Below are positions 1 to 7,286 of a stretch of DNA of 59,473 bases, piece by piece; the stretch's first letter is position 1, and each line of letters begins with the position of its first letter. This stretch comes from Burkholderiaceae bacterium (GTDB taxonomy: Bacteria > Pseudomonadota > Gammaproteobacteria > Burkholderiales > Burkholderiaceae_E). The notes beneath the pieces were generated by a model that made no database searches, was not told the origin of the DNA, and was given only the letters and a program-made list of their open reading frames with translations. The position numbers were made by a program, and so were the translations under genes. The stretch lies in the NCBI GenBank assembly GCA_019635275.1, contig JAHBZV010000013.1, positions 1 to 59,473 on the forward strand. The letters are read 5' to 3'.

Positions 1-1
1 C

Positions 2-916
2 GGCGACGTGCTGCTGCACATGCTGCCGATCTTCCACGTGCACGGACTGTTCGTCGCGATCCACGGCGCGCTGCTGTCGGGCAGCCGGATGATCTGGCGC
101 GCGCGCTTCGACGCGCGCGAGGCGATCCGGCTGCTGCCGCAGGCGACGGTGTTCATGGGCGTGCCGACGATGTACGTGCGCCTGCTCGACGAGCCCGGGT
201 TCGACGCGAGCGCGTGCCGCAACATGAGGCTGTTCGTCTCGGGGTCGGCGCCGCTGCTGCCGGACACCTTCCGGCAGTTCGAGGCGCGCACCGGCCAGCG
301 CATCCTCGAGCGCTACGGAATGAGCGAGACCGTGATGCTGACCTCGAACTCGTACGACGGCAATCGGGTACCGGGCACGGTGGGCCTGCCGCTGCCGGGC
401 GTCGAGGTCCGCGTCGTCGACGACGCGGGACGCGCGTGCGGCACCGGCGACATCGGCGCGATCCAGGTGCGCGGCCCGAACGTCTTCTCCGGCTACTGGC
501 GCATGCCGGAGAAGACCCGGGAAGAGTTCACCGCCGACGGCTACTTCCGCACCGGCGACATGGGGAAGTGGGACGCCAACGGCTACCTGTCGATCGTCGG
601 GCGCAGCAAGGACCTGATCATCACCGGCGGCTACAACGTCTACCCGAAGGAGATCGAGTCGTACCTCGACGAGATGGACGGGGTGGCCGAGTCGGCGGTC
701 ATCGGCGTGCCGCACCGCGACTTCGGCGAGGCGGTCACGGCCGTCGTCGTCAGGAAGCCTGGCGCGCAGCTGCACGAGGCGGCGATCATCGCGGCGCTCA
801 AGGGGCGCATCGCGGCGTTCAAGGTGCCCAAGCGGGTGCACGTCGTCGACGAATTGCCGCGCAACACGATGGGCAAGGTGCAGAAGAACGTGCTGCGCGA
901 GCGCTACGGCGCCTGA
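2..916 (+). CDS. Malonyl-CoA synthetase-like acyl-CoA ligase (MatB type), 5'-truncated
   Basis: C-terminal ~304 residues of an ATP-dependent acyl-CoA ligase of the AMP-binding (ANL) superfamily; the N-terminus lies before the window. Visible motifs are the 'GRSKDLIITGGYNVYPKEIE' hinge (A8 region), 'GYFRTGDMGKWD' (A7) and the C-terminal catalytic-lysine motif 'LPRNTMGKVQKNVLRE'. The 'LPIFHVHGLFVA' segment and the C-terminal motif are typical of MatB, which activates malonate or methylmalonate with ATP and CoA in the cytoplasm. That substrate is inferred from resemblance only, since the acyl-pocket region is partly missing. The gene converges on the TauE-like gene with a 57-base gap. It could instead be another short/medium-chain acyl-CoA ligase. 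Confidence 0.8.
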   Translation, partial: GDVLLHMLPIFHVHGLFVAIHGALLSGSRMIWRARFDAREAIRLLPQATVFMGVPTMYVRLLDEPGFDASACRNMRLFVSGSAPLLPDTFRQFEARTGQRILERYGMSETVMLTSNSYDGNRVPGTVGLPLPGVEVRVVDDAGRACGTGDIGAIQVRGPNVFSGYWRMPEKTREEFTADGYFRTGDMGKWDANGYLSIVGRSKDLIITGGYNVYPKEIESYLDEMDGVAESAVIGVPHRDFGEAVTAVVVRKPGAQLHEAAIIAALKGRIAAFKVPKRVHVVDELPRNTMGKVQKNVLRERYGA

Positions 917-973
917 GCGCGACGCGGGCCGCGACGGCGCGGTTCGGAGTCCGCGCGGTCAGTGGCCGCGCAG

Positions 974-1780
974 TCAGTGCCCGTACAGGCCCTTCCAGAG
1001 CATGTACGCCGCAAGCGTGTAGAGCAGCATCGCGAACACGGCCCTGAGCCCGCCCACGTCCATCGCGTGCGCGGTCTTCGCGCCCAGCGGCGCGGTCAGC
1101 ACGCTGGTGACCACGATCGATGCCAGCGCCGGCAGGTAGATGTAGCCAAACGTGCCAGCGGGCAGCTCGAGCCCCCAGCCGGCGTAGACGTAGCCGAGCG
1201 TGCCGGCCAGCGCGATCGGAAAACCGCAGGCGGCGCTGGTGGCGACCGCCTCGTGGATCTTCACGTTGGCGCGGGTGAGGAACGGCACCGTGATGAACGC
1301 ACCGCCCGCCCCGACGATCGCCGACAGCAGGCCGATCAGGGTGCCCATGCCGAATCGCCCGGCGTTGCCGGGCAGCGCGCGCCGCGCGCTCGCCTGGCCC
1401 TTGAACAGCATGCGCGTGGCCGTCAGTCCGATGAACACGCCGAAGCCGACCGCCAGCACGCTGCCGCGCAGCGCCGCGGCGATCTGGGCGCCGGCCAGCG
1501 ACCCGAGCACGATGCCCGGAGCCAGCGTCTTCGCGATGTCCCAGCGCACCGCGCCGCGCCGCGCGTGCGCGCGAACGCTCGACAGCGACGTGAACAGGAT
1601 GGTCGTGAGCGAGGTCGCGATCGCCACCTTGACGATCTGCTCGGTCGGAAAGCCCTTGCTCGTGAGCAGCATCGTCACGAACGGCACCAGCAGCATGCCG
1701 CCGCCGACACCGAGCAGGCCGGCGGCGAAGCCGGTGGCGGCGCCGAGAAGCAGGAACCAGGCGATCAGGTCGAGGGCCAT
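974..1780 (-). CDS. TauE/SafE-family sulfite/anion exporter
   Basis: Predicted 268-residue inner-membrane protein with about eight hydrophobic helices and the two glycine-rich repeats of the family: 'GFAAGLLGVGGGMLLVPF' near the N-terminus and 'IGLLSAIVGAGGAFITVPFL' in the middle. TauE/SafE proteins export sulfite, sulfoacetate or related organosulfur anions by secondary transport. The substrate here cannot be told from sequence. The gene lies 21 bases downstream of the aminotransferase gene on the same strand, so it is probably cotranscribed with it and the EVE gene. An omega-aminotransferase neighbour would fit taurine-type substrates, but this is inference. Length is normal for the family. 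Confidence 0.85.
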   Translation of the reverse strand: MALDLIAWFLLLGAATGFAAGLLGVGGGMLLVPFVTMLLTSKGFPTEQIVKVAIATSLTTILFTSLSSVRAHARRGAVRWDIAKTLAPGIVLGSLAGAQIAAALRGSVLAVGFGVFIGLTATRMLFKGQASARRALPGNAGRFGMGTLIGLLSAIVGAGGAFITVPFLTRANVKIHEAVATSAACGFPIALAGTLGYVYAGWGLELPAGTFGYIYLPALASIVVTSVLTAPLGAKTAHAMDVGGLRAVFAMLLYTLAAYMLWKGLYGH

Positions 1781-1801
1781 GAACGAGTCGGGGGGGCGGG
1801 C

Positions 1802-3145
1802 TCAGGGACGGCCCGCGGCCGCGTCGATCTCCTGCAGCACTCGCCGCAACGTCTCGAACATCCAGGCGATCTGGTCGGGCTCGACGATCAACGGCGGCGA
1901 CAGCGCGATCACGTCGCCGGTCACCCGGACGAGCAGGCCGCGGTCGAAGCAGCGCTGGAACGCGTCGGCCGCGCGCGCGCCCGGAGCGCCGTCGCGCGGC
2001 GCGAGCTCGATGCCCGCCACCAGGCCGAGGTTGCGCACGTCGACCACCTGCGGCGCGTCGCGCAGCGAATGGGCCGCTTCCTCGAACAGCGGCGCGAGGC
2101 TGCGCGCGCGCTCGAACAGCGACTCGCGCCGATAGATGTCCAGCGTGGCGAGAATCGCCGCGCTCGCCAGCGGGTGCCCGGAATAGGTGTACCCGTGGAA
2201 GAACTCGATGCCGGCCGGCGCGCCCTCGACGATGGCGTCGTGGACCTGGCGACGCGCGGCGACGGCTCCGACCGGGACGACGCCGTTGCTGATGCCCTTG
2301 GCCAGCGTGATGAGGTCGGGCGTGACGCCCAGCGCGCCGCTGGCCGTCGCCGCGCCCAGGCGGCCGAATGCCGTGATGACCTCGTCGAAGATCAGCAGGA
2401 TGCCGTGCCGGCTCGTGATCTCGCGCAGCCGCTCGAGGTAGCCGACCGGGGGCACGAGGACGCCGGTCGAGCCGGCCATCGGCTCGACGATCACGGCTGC
2501 GATCGTCGACGGGTCGTGCAGCGCGACCAGGCGCTCGAGCTCGTCGGCCAGGTGCGTGCCGACAACGGGCTGTCCGCGCGAGAAAGCGTTGTCGCGAGGC
2601 AGGTGGGTGTGCGGCAGGTGGTCGACGGCCGGCAACAGCGCACCGGAGAAGGCCTTGCGGTTCGAGACGATACCGCCGACCGAGATGCCGCCGAAGCCCG
2701 CGCCGTGGTAGCCGCGCTCGCGCCCGATGAAGCGCGTGCGCTGACCCTCGCCGCGCGCGCGGTGATACGCGAGCGCGATCTTGAGCGCGGTGTCGACCGA
2801 CTCGGAGCCGGAGTTCGTGAAGAAGATCCGGTCGAGGCCCTCGGGCATCAGTTCGGCGATCGCCGCGGCGGCCCGGAACGCATCGGGGTGTCCGAGCTGG
2901 AAGCCGGGCGCGTAGTCGAGCTCTGCGGCCTGTCGCGCGATCGCCTCGGTGATCTCGGTCCGGCAATGGCCCGCGTTGACGCACCAGAGTCCCGACGTGC
3001 CGTCGAGAACCTGCGTGCCGTCGGCCGCCGTGTAGTGCATGCCGCTCGCCCGTGCGAGCAGCCTGGGCCGGGTCTTGAACGCCCGGTTCGCCGTGAAGGG
3101 CATCCACAGCGGCGACAGGTCGGGCAGTTCGCCAGGCGCGCTCAT
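1802..3145 (-). CDS. Class III omega-amino acid:pyruvate aminotransferase
   Basis: PLP enzyme of 447 residues resembling beta-alanine:pyruvate (omega-amino acid) aminotransferases, including the opening 'LWMPFTANRAFK' and 'GYHGAGFGGISVGGI'. Asp254 in 'LIFDEVITAFGR' and Lys283 in 'LAKGISNG' are the expected PLP-binding Asp and Schiff-base Lys. The family moves an amino group from beta-alanine, taurine-like or other omega-amines to pyruvate. The ATG at 3145 is preferred because it gives the family N-terminus and overlaps the stop of the upstream EVE gene in an ATGA (3142-3145), implying translational coupling. An upstream in-frame ATG at 3184 would add 13 residues unlike the family. Exact substrate unknown. 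Confidence 0.88.
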   Translation of the reverse strand: MSAPGELPDLSPLWMPFTANRAFKTRPRLLARASGMHYTAADGTQVLDGTSGLWCVNAGHCRTEITEAIARQAAELDYAPGFQLGHPDAFRAAAAIAELMPEGLDRIFFTNSGSESVDTALKIALAYHRARGEGQRTRFIGRERGYHGAGFGGISVGGIVSNRKAFSGALLPAVDHLPHTHLPRDNAFSRGQPVVGTHLADELERLVALHDPSTIAAVIVEPMAGSTGVLVPPVGYLERLREITSRHGILLIFDEVITAFGRLGAATASGALGVTPDLITLAKGISNGVVPVGAVAARRQVHDAIVEGAPAGIEFFHGYTYSGHPLASAAILATLDIYRRESLFERARSLAPLFEEAAHSLRDAPQVVDVRNLGLVAGIELAPRDGAPGARAADAFQRCFDRGLLVRVTGDVIALSPPLIVEPDQIAWMFETLRRVLQEIDAAAGRP

Positions 3146-3621
3146 CGGGACCGCGGCTCGAGCAGGTGGCCCAGGTAGCGCCACTCGGCGGGCGTCACCG
3201 GCGTGATCGACAGGCGACTGCCCTTGCGCAGCACCGCCATGTCGGCGAGCGCTTCGTGGCGGCGCATTTCGGCGAGCGTGACGTAACGCGTCTTGCGCAG
3301 CACGCGCACGTCGACGAGCGTCCAGCGCGGCGACTCGCGCGTGCTCCGGGGGTCGAAATACGGCGAAGCCGGGTCGAACTGCGTGTCGTCGGGGTAGGGC
3401 GTCGACGCGACCTCGCCGATTCCGGCGATGCCCGGCTCGGCGCAGCCCGAGTGGTAGAACAGCACGCCGTCTCCGACGCGCATCGCATCACGCATGAAGT
3501 TTCGCGCCTGGTAGTTGCGCACGCCGAACCATGGCACCGTATGCCGCGGCATCGCCAGCACGTCGTCGATCGAGCACTCGTCGGGCTCGGACTTCATCAG
3601 CCAGTGGGACTTCGCGGGCAT
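3142..3621 (-). CDS. EVE domain-containing protein
   Basis: 159-residue protein that is essentially one EVE domain, a PUA/YTH-like fold thought to bind modified bases in nucleic acids (as in human THYN1). It starts with the typical 'HWLMKSEPDECSIDD' and contains 'GVRNYQARNFMRDAMRVGDGVLFYHS' and the 'GIGEVAS' strand, all hallmarks of the family. The bacterial role is not established. It lies just downstream of 6S RNA and shares an ATGA with the aminotransferase gene that follows. Small EVE proteins near zapA/6S RNA are, to my recollection, common in Burkholderiales, so this is probably ancestral context rather than a defence island. Confidence 0.9.
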   Translation of the reverse strand: MPAKSHWLMKSEPDECSIDDVLAMPRHTVPWFGVRNYQARNFMRDAMRVGDGVLFYHSGCAEPGIAGIGEVASTPYPDDTQFDPASPYFDPRSTRESPRWTLVDVRVLRKTRYVTLAEMRRHEALADMAVLRKGSRLSITPVTPAEWRYLGHLLEPRSR

Positions 3622-3639
3622 CGTCGCGTAGGGAAAGGG

Positions 3640-3818
3640 GACCCCGCCTGTGCCGGCAGGCCGGCATCCTGAACCGTTCAGTTCAGTTCGGCCGCAGCAG
3701 GCACCACATCAGGTTCGTCCGACGAGGGACGATCACAACAGCAGTACGCAGAAAGCCGCGACCTGGATGCAATGCATTGGTTCAAGGAATATATGACCTT
3801 GTCGAACACTGCAGGGTC
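3640..3818 (-). ncRNA. ssrS: 6S RNA
   Basis: A 179-base non-coding stretch downstream of zapA, where betaproteobacteria usually carry 6S RNA, the sRNA that mimics an open promoter and binds sigma70 RNA polymerase. On the minus strand the first eight bases GACCCTGC (3818-3811) pair with GCGGGGTC (3647-3640), seven Watson-Crick pairs and one G-U, giving the closing stem. The segment 'CCTTGAACC' near 3783-3791 resembles the 5' side of the central bubble. The length matches the family (about 180). A -10 box TAGAAT ends seven bases before the inferred 5' end. I did not fold the whole molecule, so exact ends are approximate. Confidence 0.85.
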
Positions 3819-3825
3819 GGCCGCC

Positions 3826-3831
3826 ATTCTA
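3826..3831 (-). promoter_or_regulatory. -10 box of the 6S RNA promoter
   Basis: TAGAAT on the minus strand, 7 bases before the G that begins the 6S closing stem. The -35 region falls on the last codons of zapA and is weak (CTGTTC at 17-base spacing, about 3849-3854). The match between this -10 box and the independently inferred RNA 5' end gives an internal check of -10 to start spacing in this genome. Confidence 0.65.
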
Positions 3832-3845
3832 GCGCGGAACGCGCT

Positions 3846-4148
3846 TCAGAACAGGCTTTCCTGGCGTTCGAGCTCGGCGTCGAGGTCTTCGCGCATCTTG
3901 CGGATCTTGCCGAGGATCTCGGCTTTCGGCGTGCCCGCCACGGGGCTTTGCGCGCCGAGCAGCTCGTGCGCGAGTTGCAGCGCCGCCATCACCGCGATGC
4001 GGTCGATGCCCGAGATGCGCCCCGCCTCGCGGATCGCGCGCATCTTCTCGTCGACCATCTGCACCGCTTCGAGCAGCTGCGGCTTGGTCTCGCCGCTGAC
4101 GGCCAGCCGGTAGTCGCGGTCGAGGATCTTGACGTCGATCTGTTCCAT
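3846..4148 (-). CDS. zapA: Cell division protein ZapA
   Basis: 100-residue protein beginning 'MEQIDVKILDRDYRLAV' and ending in a charged coiled coil ('KIRKMREDLDAELERQESLF'), the layout of ZapA, which binds FtsZ and bundles protofilaments at the division ring. The frame is open far upstream, but the ATG at 4148 gives the family N-terminus and length. The upstream gene on the same strand (4192-4401) encodes a ZapB-like coiled coil, 43 bases away, so the two division accessory genes likely form an operon. 6S RNA follows directly, with its promoter inside the 3' end of zapA. Confidence 0.9.
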   Translation of the reverse strand: MEQIDVKILDRDYRLAVSGETKPQLLEAVQMVDEKMRAIREAGRISGIDRIAVMAALQLAHELLGAQSPVAGTPKAEILGKIRKMREDLDAELERQESLF

Positions 4149-4191
4149 GCTCGGGGTCCGTCGAAGGCGCCGCCAGTCGCCGCCAGGGTCT

Positions 4192-4401
4192 CTATTCGCC
4201 GCCTTCTGCCGGCAGCGGAAGCCGCGCGAGCGCCGACTCGACGCGCGCGCGTGCCTCGGCGATGCGCTGCTGGAGCTGCTCGTTCGCGTTGCGGCTCGCC
4301 GCCAGCTGGTCGCGCAGGTTGGCGTTCTCGTCCGCAAGACGACGCACGACCTGCAGCATCCGGTCGATTCGCTCGCCCAGCTGGTCCACTTCCTGATCCA
4401 T
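4192..4401 (-). CDS. Small ZapB-like coiled-coil protein (TIGR02449-type)
   Basis: 69-residue acidic protein predicted to be almost entirely coiled coil ('MDQEVDQLGERIDRMLQVV' then 'LADENANLRDQLAASRNANEQL'). It matches the small family commonly found upstream of zapA in beta/gammaproteobacteria and described as ZapB-like; its role in the Z-ring is inferred from position. The ATG at 4401 is chosen because upstream in-frame residues are proline/arginine-rich and unlike coding sequence. There is no clear Shine-Dalgarno sequence. A -10-like box TACCAT lies 6 bases upstream (4408-4413), so the transcript may be leaderless. Confidence 0.8.
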   Translation of the reverse strand: MDQEVDQLGERIDRMLQVVRRLADENANLRDQLAASRNANEQLQQRIAEARARVESALARLPLPAEGGE

Positions 4402-4525
4402 GGCGTGATGGTATATGAAGACGCCGCGGCAGGGGCGGCCGCGCCCGTGCCGGCCTGGCGAAGGGGTTCGCGGGGGGCGCCCGGTCGGTTCCGGTAGCAT
4501 TCGGGAACCCCCTGCGGACCCGCCG

Positions 4526-6889
4526 ATGACCGTTCATTCCCCGCTTCGCTCGCGACTGGCAGCCTGGGCGCTGGTGGCGCTCGCGATATCCGGCGCCGGC
4601 GCGCAGCGCGCACTGGCCCAGGCCGCTGGCGCCGCCGCCGCTGGCGCGATCGGCCCGGCCGCCGCCGCGCCGGCGAGCACCGGCCCGACGCGCGTCGAAG
4701 CGGTCGAAGTCGAACTCGTCGGTGAATCCGCCGCGGTCGTGCCTGGCCAGGCCCTTCGCCTCGGCCTGCGCATCCGGCACGACCCGCACTGGCACACCTA
4801 CTGGCGCAACCCCGGCGATTCGGGGCTGGCGACGCAACTCGCGCTCGAATTGCCGGCGGGTTTCCGGGCCGGTGCGATCGAGTGGCCTGCACCGCAGCGC
4901 CTGTTCATCCCGCCGCTGGCCAACTACGGCTACGAGGGCGAGGTCGTGTTGCCCGTGCCCGTCGAGGTGCCGGCCGCGATCGATGCGGCGCGCGTGCGCT
5001 TCACCGGCCGCGCTTCGTGGCTGATGTGCCGCGAGGTCTGCATCCCCGGCGAGGCCGACGTCGCGCTCGAGTTGCCCGTGCTGCGCGAGGGCAAGGCCGC
5101 GAGGTCGCGGTTCGCCAAGTTGTTCGACGAGGCCGATCGCCGGATGCCGCGGGAGCGCGTCGCGGCGCGCGTCTTCGCCGACGGCGCGACGCTTTCGATC
5201 GGCCTGGCCGGGCGCCCGGCAGCGGTCGAGTTCTTCCCGTACCGGGAAGGGCTGTTGCGCAACGCCGACGCGCAAGTGCTCTACGCCACCGAGGGCGGCG
5301 TGCGGCTCGCGGTGCAACTCAGCGAGGACGGCGTGCAGCGGGTGCGCGCCGACCGCGCAGCCGTCGCGCAGGCGGCCGAAGGCATCGTCGTCGTCGACGG
5401 CGAGGCGCGCGAACTCGACGTGTCGGTGTCGCCGGCGGCGCTGGCCGCCGGCACCGAGATCGCGCGCGTGGCGGGTGCGCCGCAGGCGAGCGCCGAGCCC
5501 GTGCGTCGCGGGCTCGACCTGCCCGGCCTGGGGCCCGATGCGTCCGTGTCGGCGGGCGGCGCCGGGACCACCGCCCGGGGCGCGCCGTCGGCCTCGGCCG
5601 CGAGCCTGTGGGTCGCGGCGCTGTTCGGCGCGATCGGCGGACTGATCCTGAACCTGATGCCGTGCGTGTTTCCGGTGATCGGCCTGAAGGTGCTCGGCTT
5701 CGCGCGCCACGGCAGCGAAGGCAGCGCCGGCTCGCGCGTCGGTGCGCTCGCATTCGCTGCCGGGGTGGTGGTGTCGTTCTGGGTGCTGGCCGGCCTGCTG
5801 CTCGGCCTTCGCGCGGCCGGAGAGTCGGCGGGGTGGGGCTTCCAGCTGCAGTCGCCGCTGTTCGTCGCCGCGATGGCGCTGCTCTTCGTGGCGATTGCGC
5901 TGAACTTCTCCGGCGTCTACGAGATCGGCCTGTCGCTGACGCGGCTGGGGCAGTTCGATCGTGCGGCCGGGCGCAGCGCGCATCCGCTGGCCGGTTCGTT
6001 CGGCTCGGGCGTGCTGGCGGTGCTGGTCGCCACGCCGTGCACCGCTCCGTTCATGGGATCGGCGCTCGGCTACACGCTCGGCAGCTCGACGATCGAGGCG
6101 CTGGTCGTGTTCACCGCGATCGGCGTCGGCATGGCTGCGCCATACCTGCTGCTGGGCCTGTTCCCGGCGTGGTTGCGCTGGTTGCCCCGCCCGGGCCGCT
6201 GGATGGAGACGTTCCGGCAGCTGCTGGCGTTTCCGATGTACGCGACCGCCGCCTGGCTGGCCTGGGTGCTCGGCCAGCAGGCCGGCATCGACGCGGTGCT
6301 CGCGCTCGCGATCGGCGCCGTGCTGCTCGCGCTCGCGCTCTGGTTGGCGGGGCGCTTCGTCCAGCGGGGCAGCGGCGCGCGCCGCACCTGGGCGGCGGCG
6401 CTCGCGCTCGCGTCGCTCGCGCTGGCGATCTGGACGGCGTGGCCGCAGCGGGACGGGAACGCGCCGCCGGCGCAGGCGCGGGCGGGCGTCGGGAGTCCGA
6501 TGGACGGCGTCGACATGACGTGGCAACCGTGGTCGCGCGCGCGCGTCGCCGACGCCCTGGCGGGCGGTCGCCCGGTGTTCGTCGATTTCACCGCCGCTTG
6601 GTGCGTCAGTTGCCAGGCCAACAAGCGGCTCGTGCTCGAGCGCGACGCGGTCCTCGCGGCGATGGCGCAGCGCGGCGTCGTGCGGCTGAAGGCCGACTGG
6701 ACCAATCGCGATCCCGCGATCACCGCAGAACTGGCGCGCTACGGGCGCAACGGCGTGCCCCTCTACCTGCTCTATGCGCCCGGACAGGGCGAGCCGCAGG
6801 TCCTTCCCGAACTGCTGACTTCCGGCATCGTGCTCGACGCGCTGGCGCGCATCGCGCCCTCGCCGGTCGCGCGCTCGGCCGATCGCTGA
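4526..6889 (+). CDS. Thiol:disulfide interchange protein, DsbD family (DipZ/ScsB-like)
   Basis: 787 residues: signal peptide (~1-32), a periplasmic N-terminal domain (~55-330) with a CxxxC pair (Cys168, Cys172 in 'SWLMCREVCIPGE'), an eight-helix DsbD/CcdA-type membrane domain (~360-640) with the two conserved cysteines in 'LMPCVFPVIG' and 'ATPCTAPFMGS', and a C-terminal periplasmic thioredoxin domain with 'AAWCVSCQ' (~693-696). Such proteins pass electrons from cytoplasmic thioredoxin across the membrane to periplasmic oxidised thiols, feeding DsbC/DsbG or cytochrome c maturation. The N-terminal domain resembles ScsB more than E. coli DsbD-alpha. The start at 4526 gives a clean signal peptide; the gene is divergent from the zapB-like gene. 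Confidence 0.88.
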   Translation: MTVHSPLRSRLAAWALVALAISGAGAQRALAQAAGAAAAGAIGPAAAAPASTGPTRVEAVEVELVGESAAVVPGQALRLGLRIRHDPHWHTYWRNPGDSGLATQLALELPAGFRAGAIEWPAPQRLFIPPLANYGYEGEVVLPVPVEVPAAIDAARVRFTGRASWLMCREVCIPGEADVALELPVLREGKAARSRFAKLFDEADRRMPRERVAARVFADGATLSIGLAGRPAAVEFFPYREGLLRNADAQVLYATEGGVRLAVQLSEDGVQRVRADRAAVAQAAEGIVVVDGEARELDVSVSPAALAAGTEIARVAGAPQASAEPVRRGLDLPGLGPDASVSAGGAGTTARGAPSASAASLWVAALFGAIGGLILNLMPCVFPVIGLKVLGFARHGSEGSAGSRVGALAFAAGVVVSFWVLAGLLLGLRAAGESAGWGFQLQSPLFVAAMALLFVAIALNFSGVYEIGLSLTRLGQFDRAAGRSAHPLAGSFGSGVLAVLVATPCTAPFMGSALGYTLGSSTIEALVVFTAIGVGMAAPYLLLGLFPAWLRWLPRPGRWMETFRQLLAFPMYATAAWLAWVLGQQAGIDAVLALAIGAVLLALALWLAGRFVQRGSGARRTWAAALALASLALAIWTAWPQRDGNAPPAQARAGVGSPMDGVDMTWQPWSRARVADALAGGRPVFVDFTAAWCVSCQANKRLVLERDAVLAAMAQRGVVRLKADWTNRDPAITAELARYGRNGVPLYLLYAPGQGEPQVLPELLTSGIVLDALARIAPSPVARSADR

Positions 6890-6941
6890 ACCTGGATCAA
6901 GCCGATCTCGCCACGGCGGATTCACCGTCGCCGGGCCGGCC

Positions 6942-6947
6942 TATAAT
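6942..6947 (+). promoter_or_regulatory. -10 box upstream of the cobalamin riboswitch
   Basis: Perfect TATAAT upstream of the riboswitch. The -35 region is not strong (TTCACC at 6921-6926, 15-base spacing). Transcription would begin near 6954, just before the conserved riboswitch core, so this is the likely promoter of the btuB-btuF transcript. Confidence 0.6.
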
Positions 6948-6964
6948 CCGTCTCGCTTCCGGTG

Positions 6965-7215
6965 CTGCGCGGTCCTTGCCGACGCGCGGTTAAACGGGAA
7001 ACAGGGAGCGCGGTCCCAGGGGCCGTCGCCAACCTGTGCTGCCCCCGCAACGGTAAGCAGCGGCGCTCGCGTTCGCGCGAGCGGTCGTGCACCCATCGCC
7101 ACTGGATCCGGCGTCGCCTGGCGCGCGCCGGTCCGGGAAGGCAGTGCCCGCCCGGGCCGGCCCCGCATCGCGAGGCCCCCGACGCTGCAAGCCCGGATAC
7201 CGGCCGGAAGGGCGG
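6965..7215 (+). promoter_or_regulatory. Cobalamin (AdoCbl) riboswitch
   Basis: This long leader holds the conserved core of the cobalamin riboswitch in order: 'TAAACGGGAA' near 6991, 'CTGCCCCCGCAACGGTAA' at 7039-7056, 'GCCACTG' at 7098-7104 with 'CCGGGAAGGC' near 7133, and the B12 box 'GCAAGCCCGGATACCGGCC' at 7187-7205. These elements bind adenosylcobalamin, and ligand binding lowers expression of uptake genes, here usually by hiding the ribosome-binding site. The btuB Shine-Dalgarno (ACAGGAG, about 7275-7281) lies ~60 bases downstream. No intrinsic terminator with a U-tract is visible, so translational control is more likely. Confidence 0.92.
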
Positions 7216-7286
7216 GTCGCGGCTTCGAGCCGTCGATCCATTGACGAACCGACGCCTTGCGGTGGGCAAGGCGTACAGGAGTCCCC

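Noticed and set aside
3142-3621. EVE-domain protein as part of a defence island
   Set aside because: No restriction, toxin or nuclease genes are nearby; its place beside 6S RNA/zapA and metabolic genes suggests ordinary context.
4149-4892. N-terminal extension of zapA to 4892
   Set aside because: The extension runs through the zapB-like gene and dsbD antisense and is Arg/Pro-rich; ZapA is about 100 residues.
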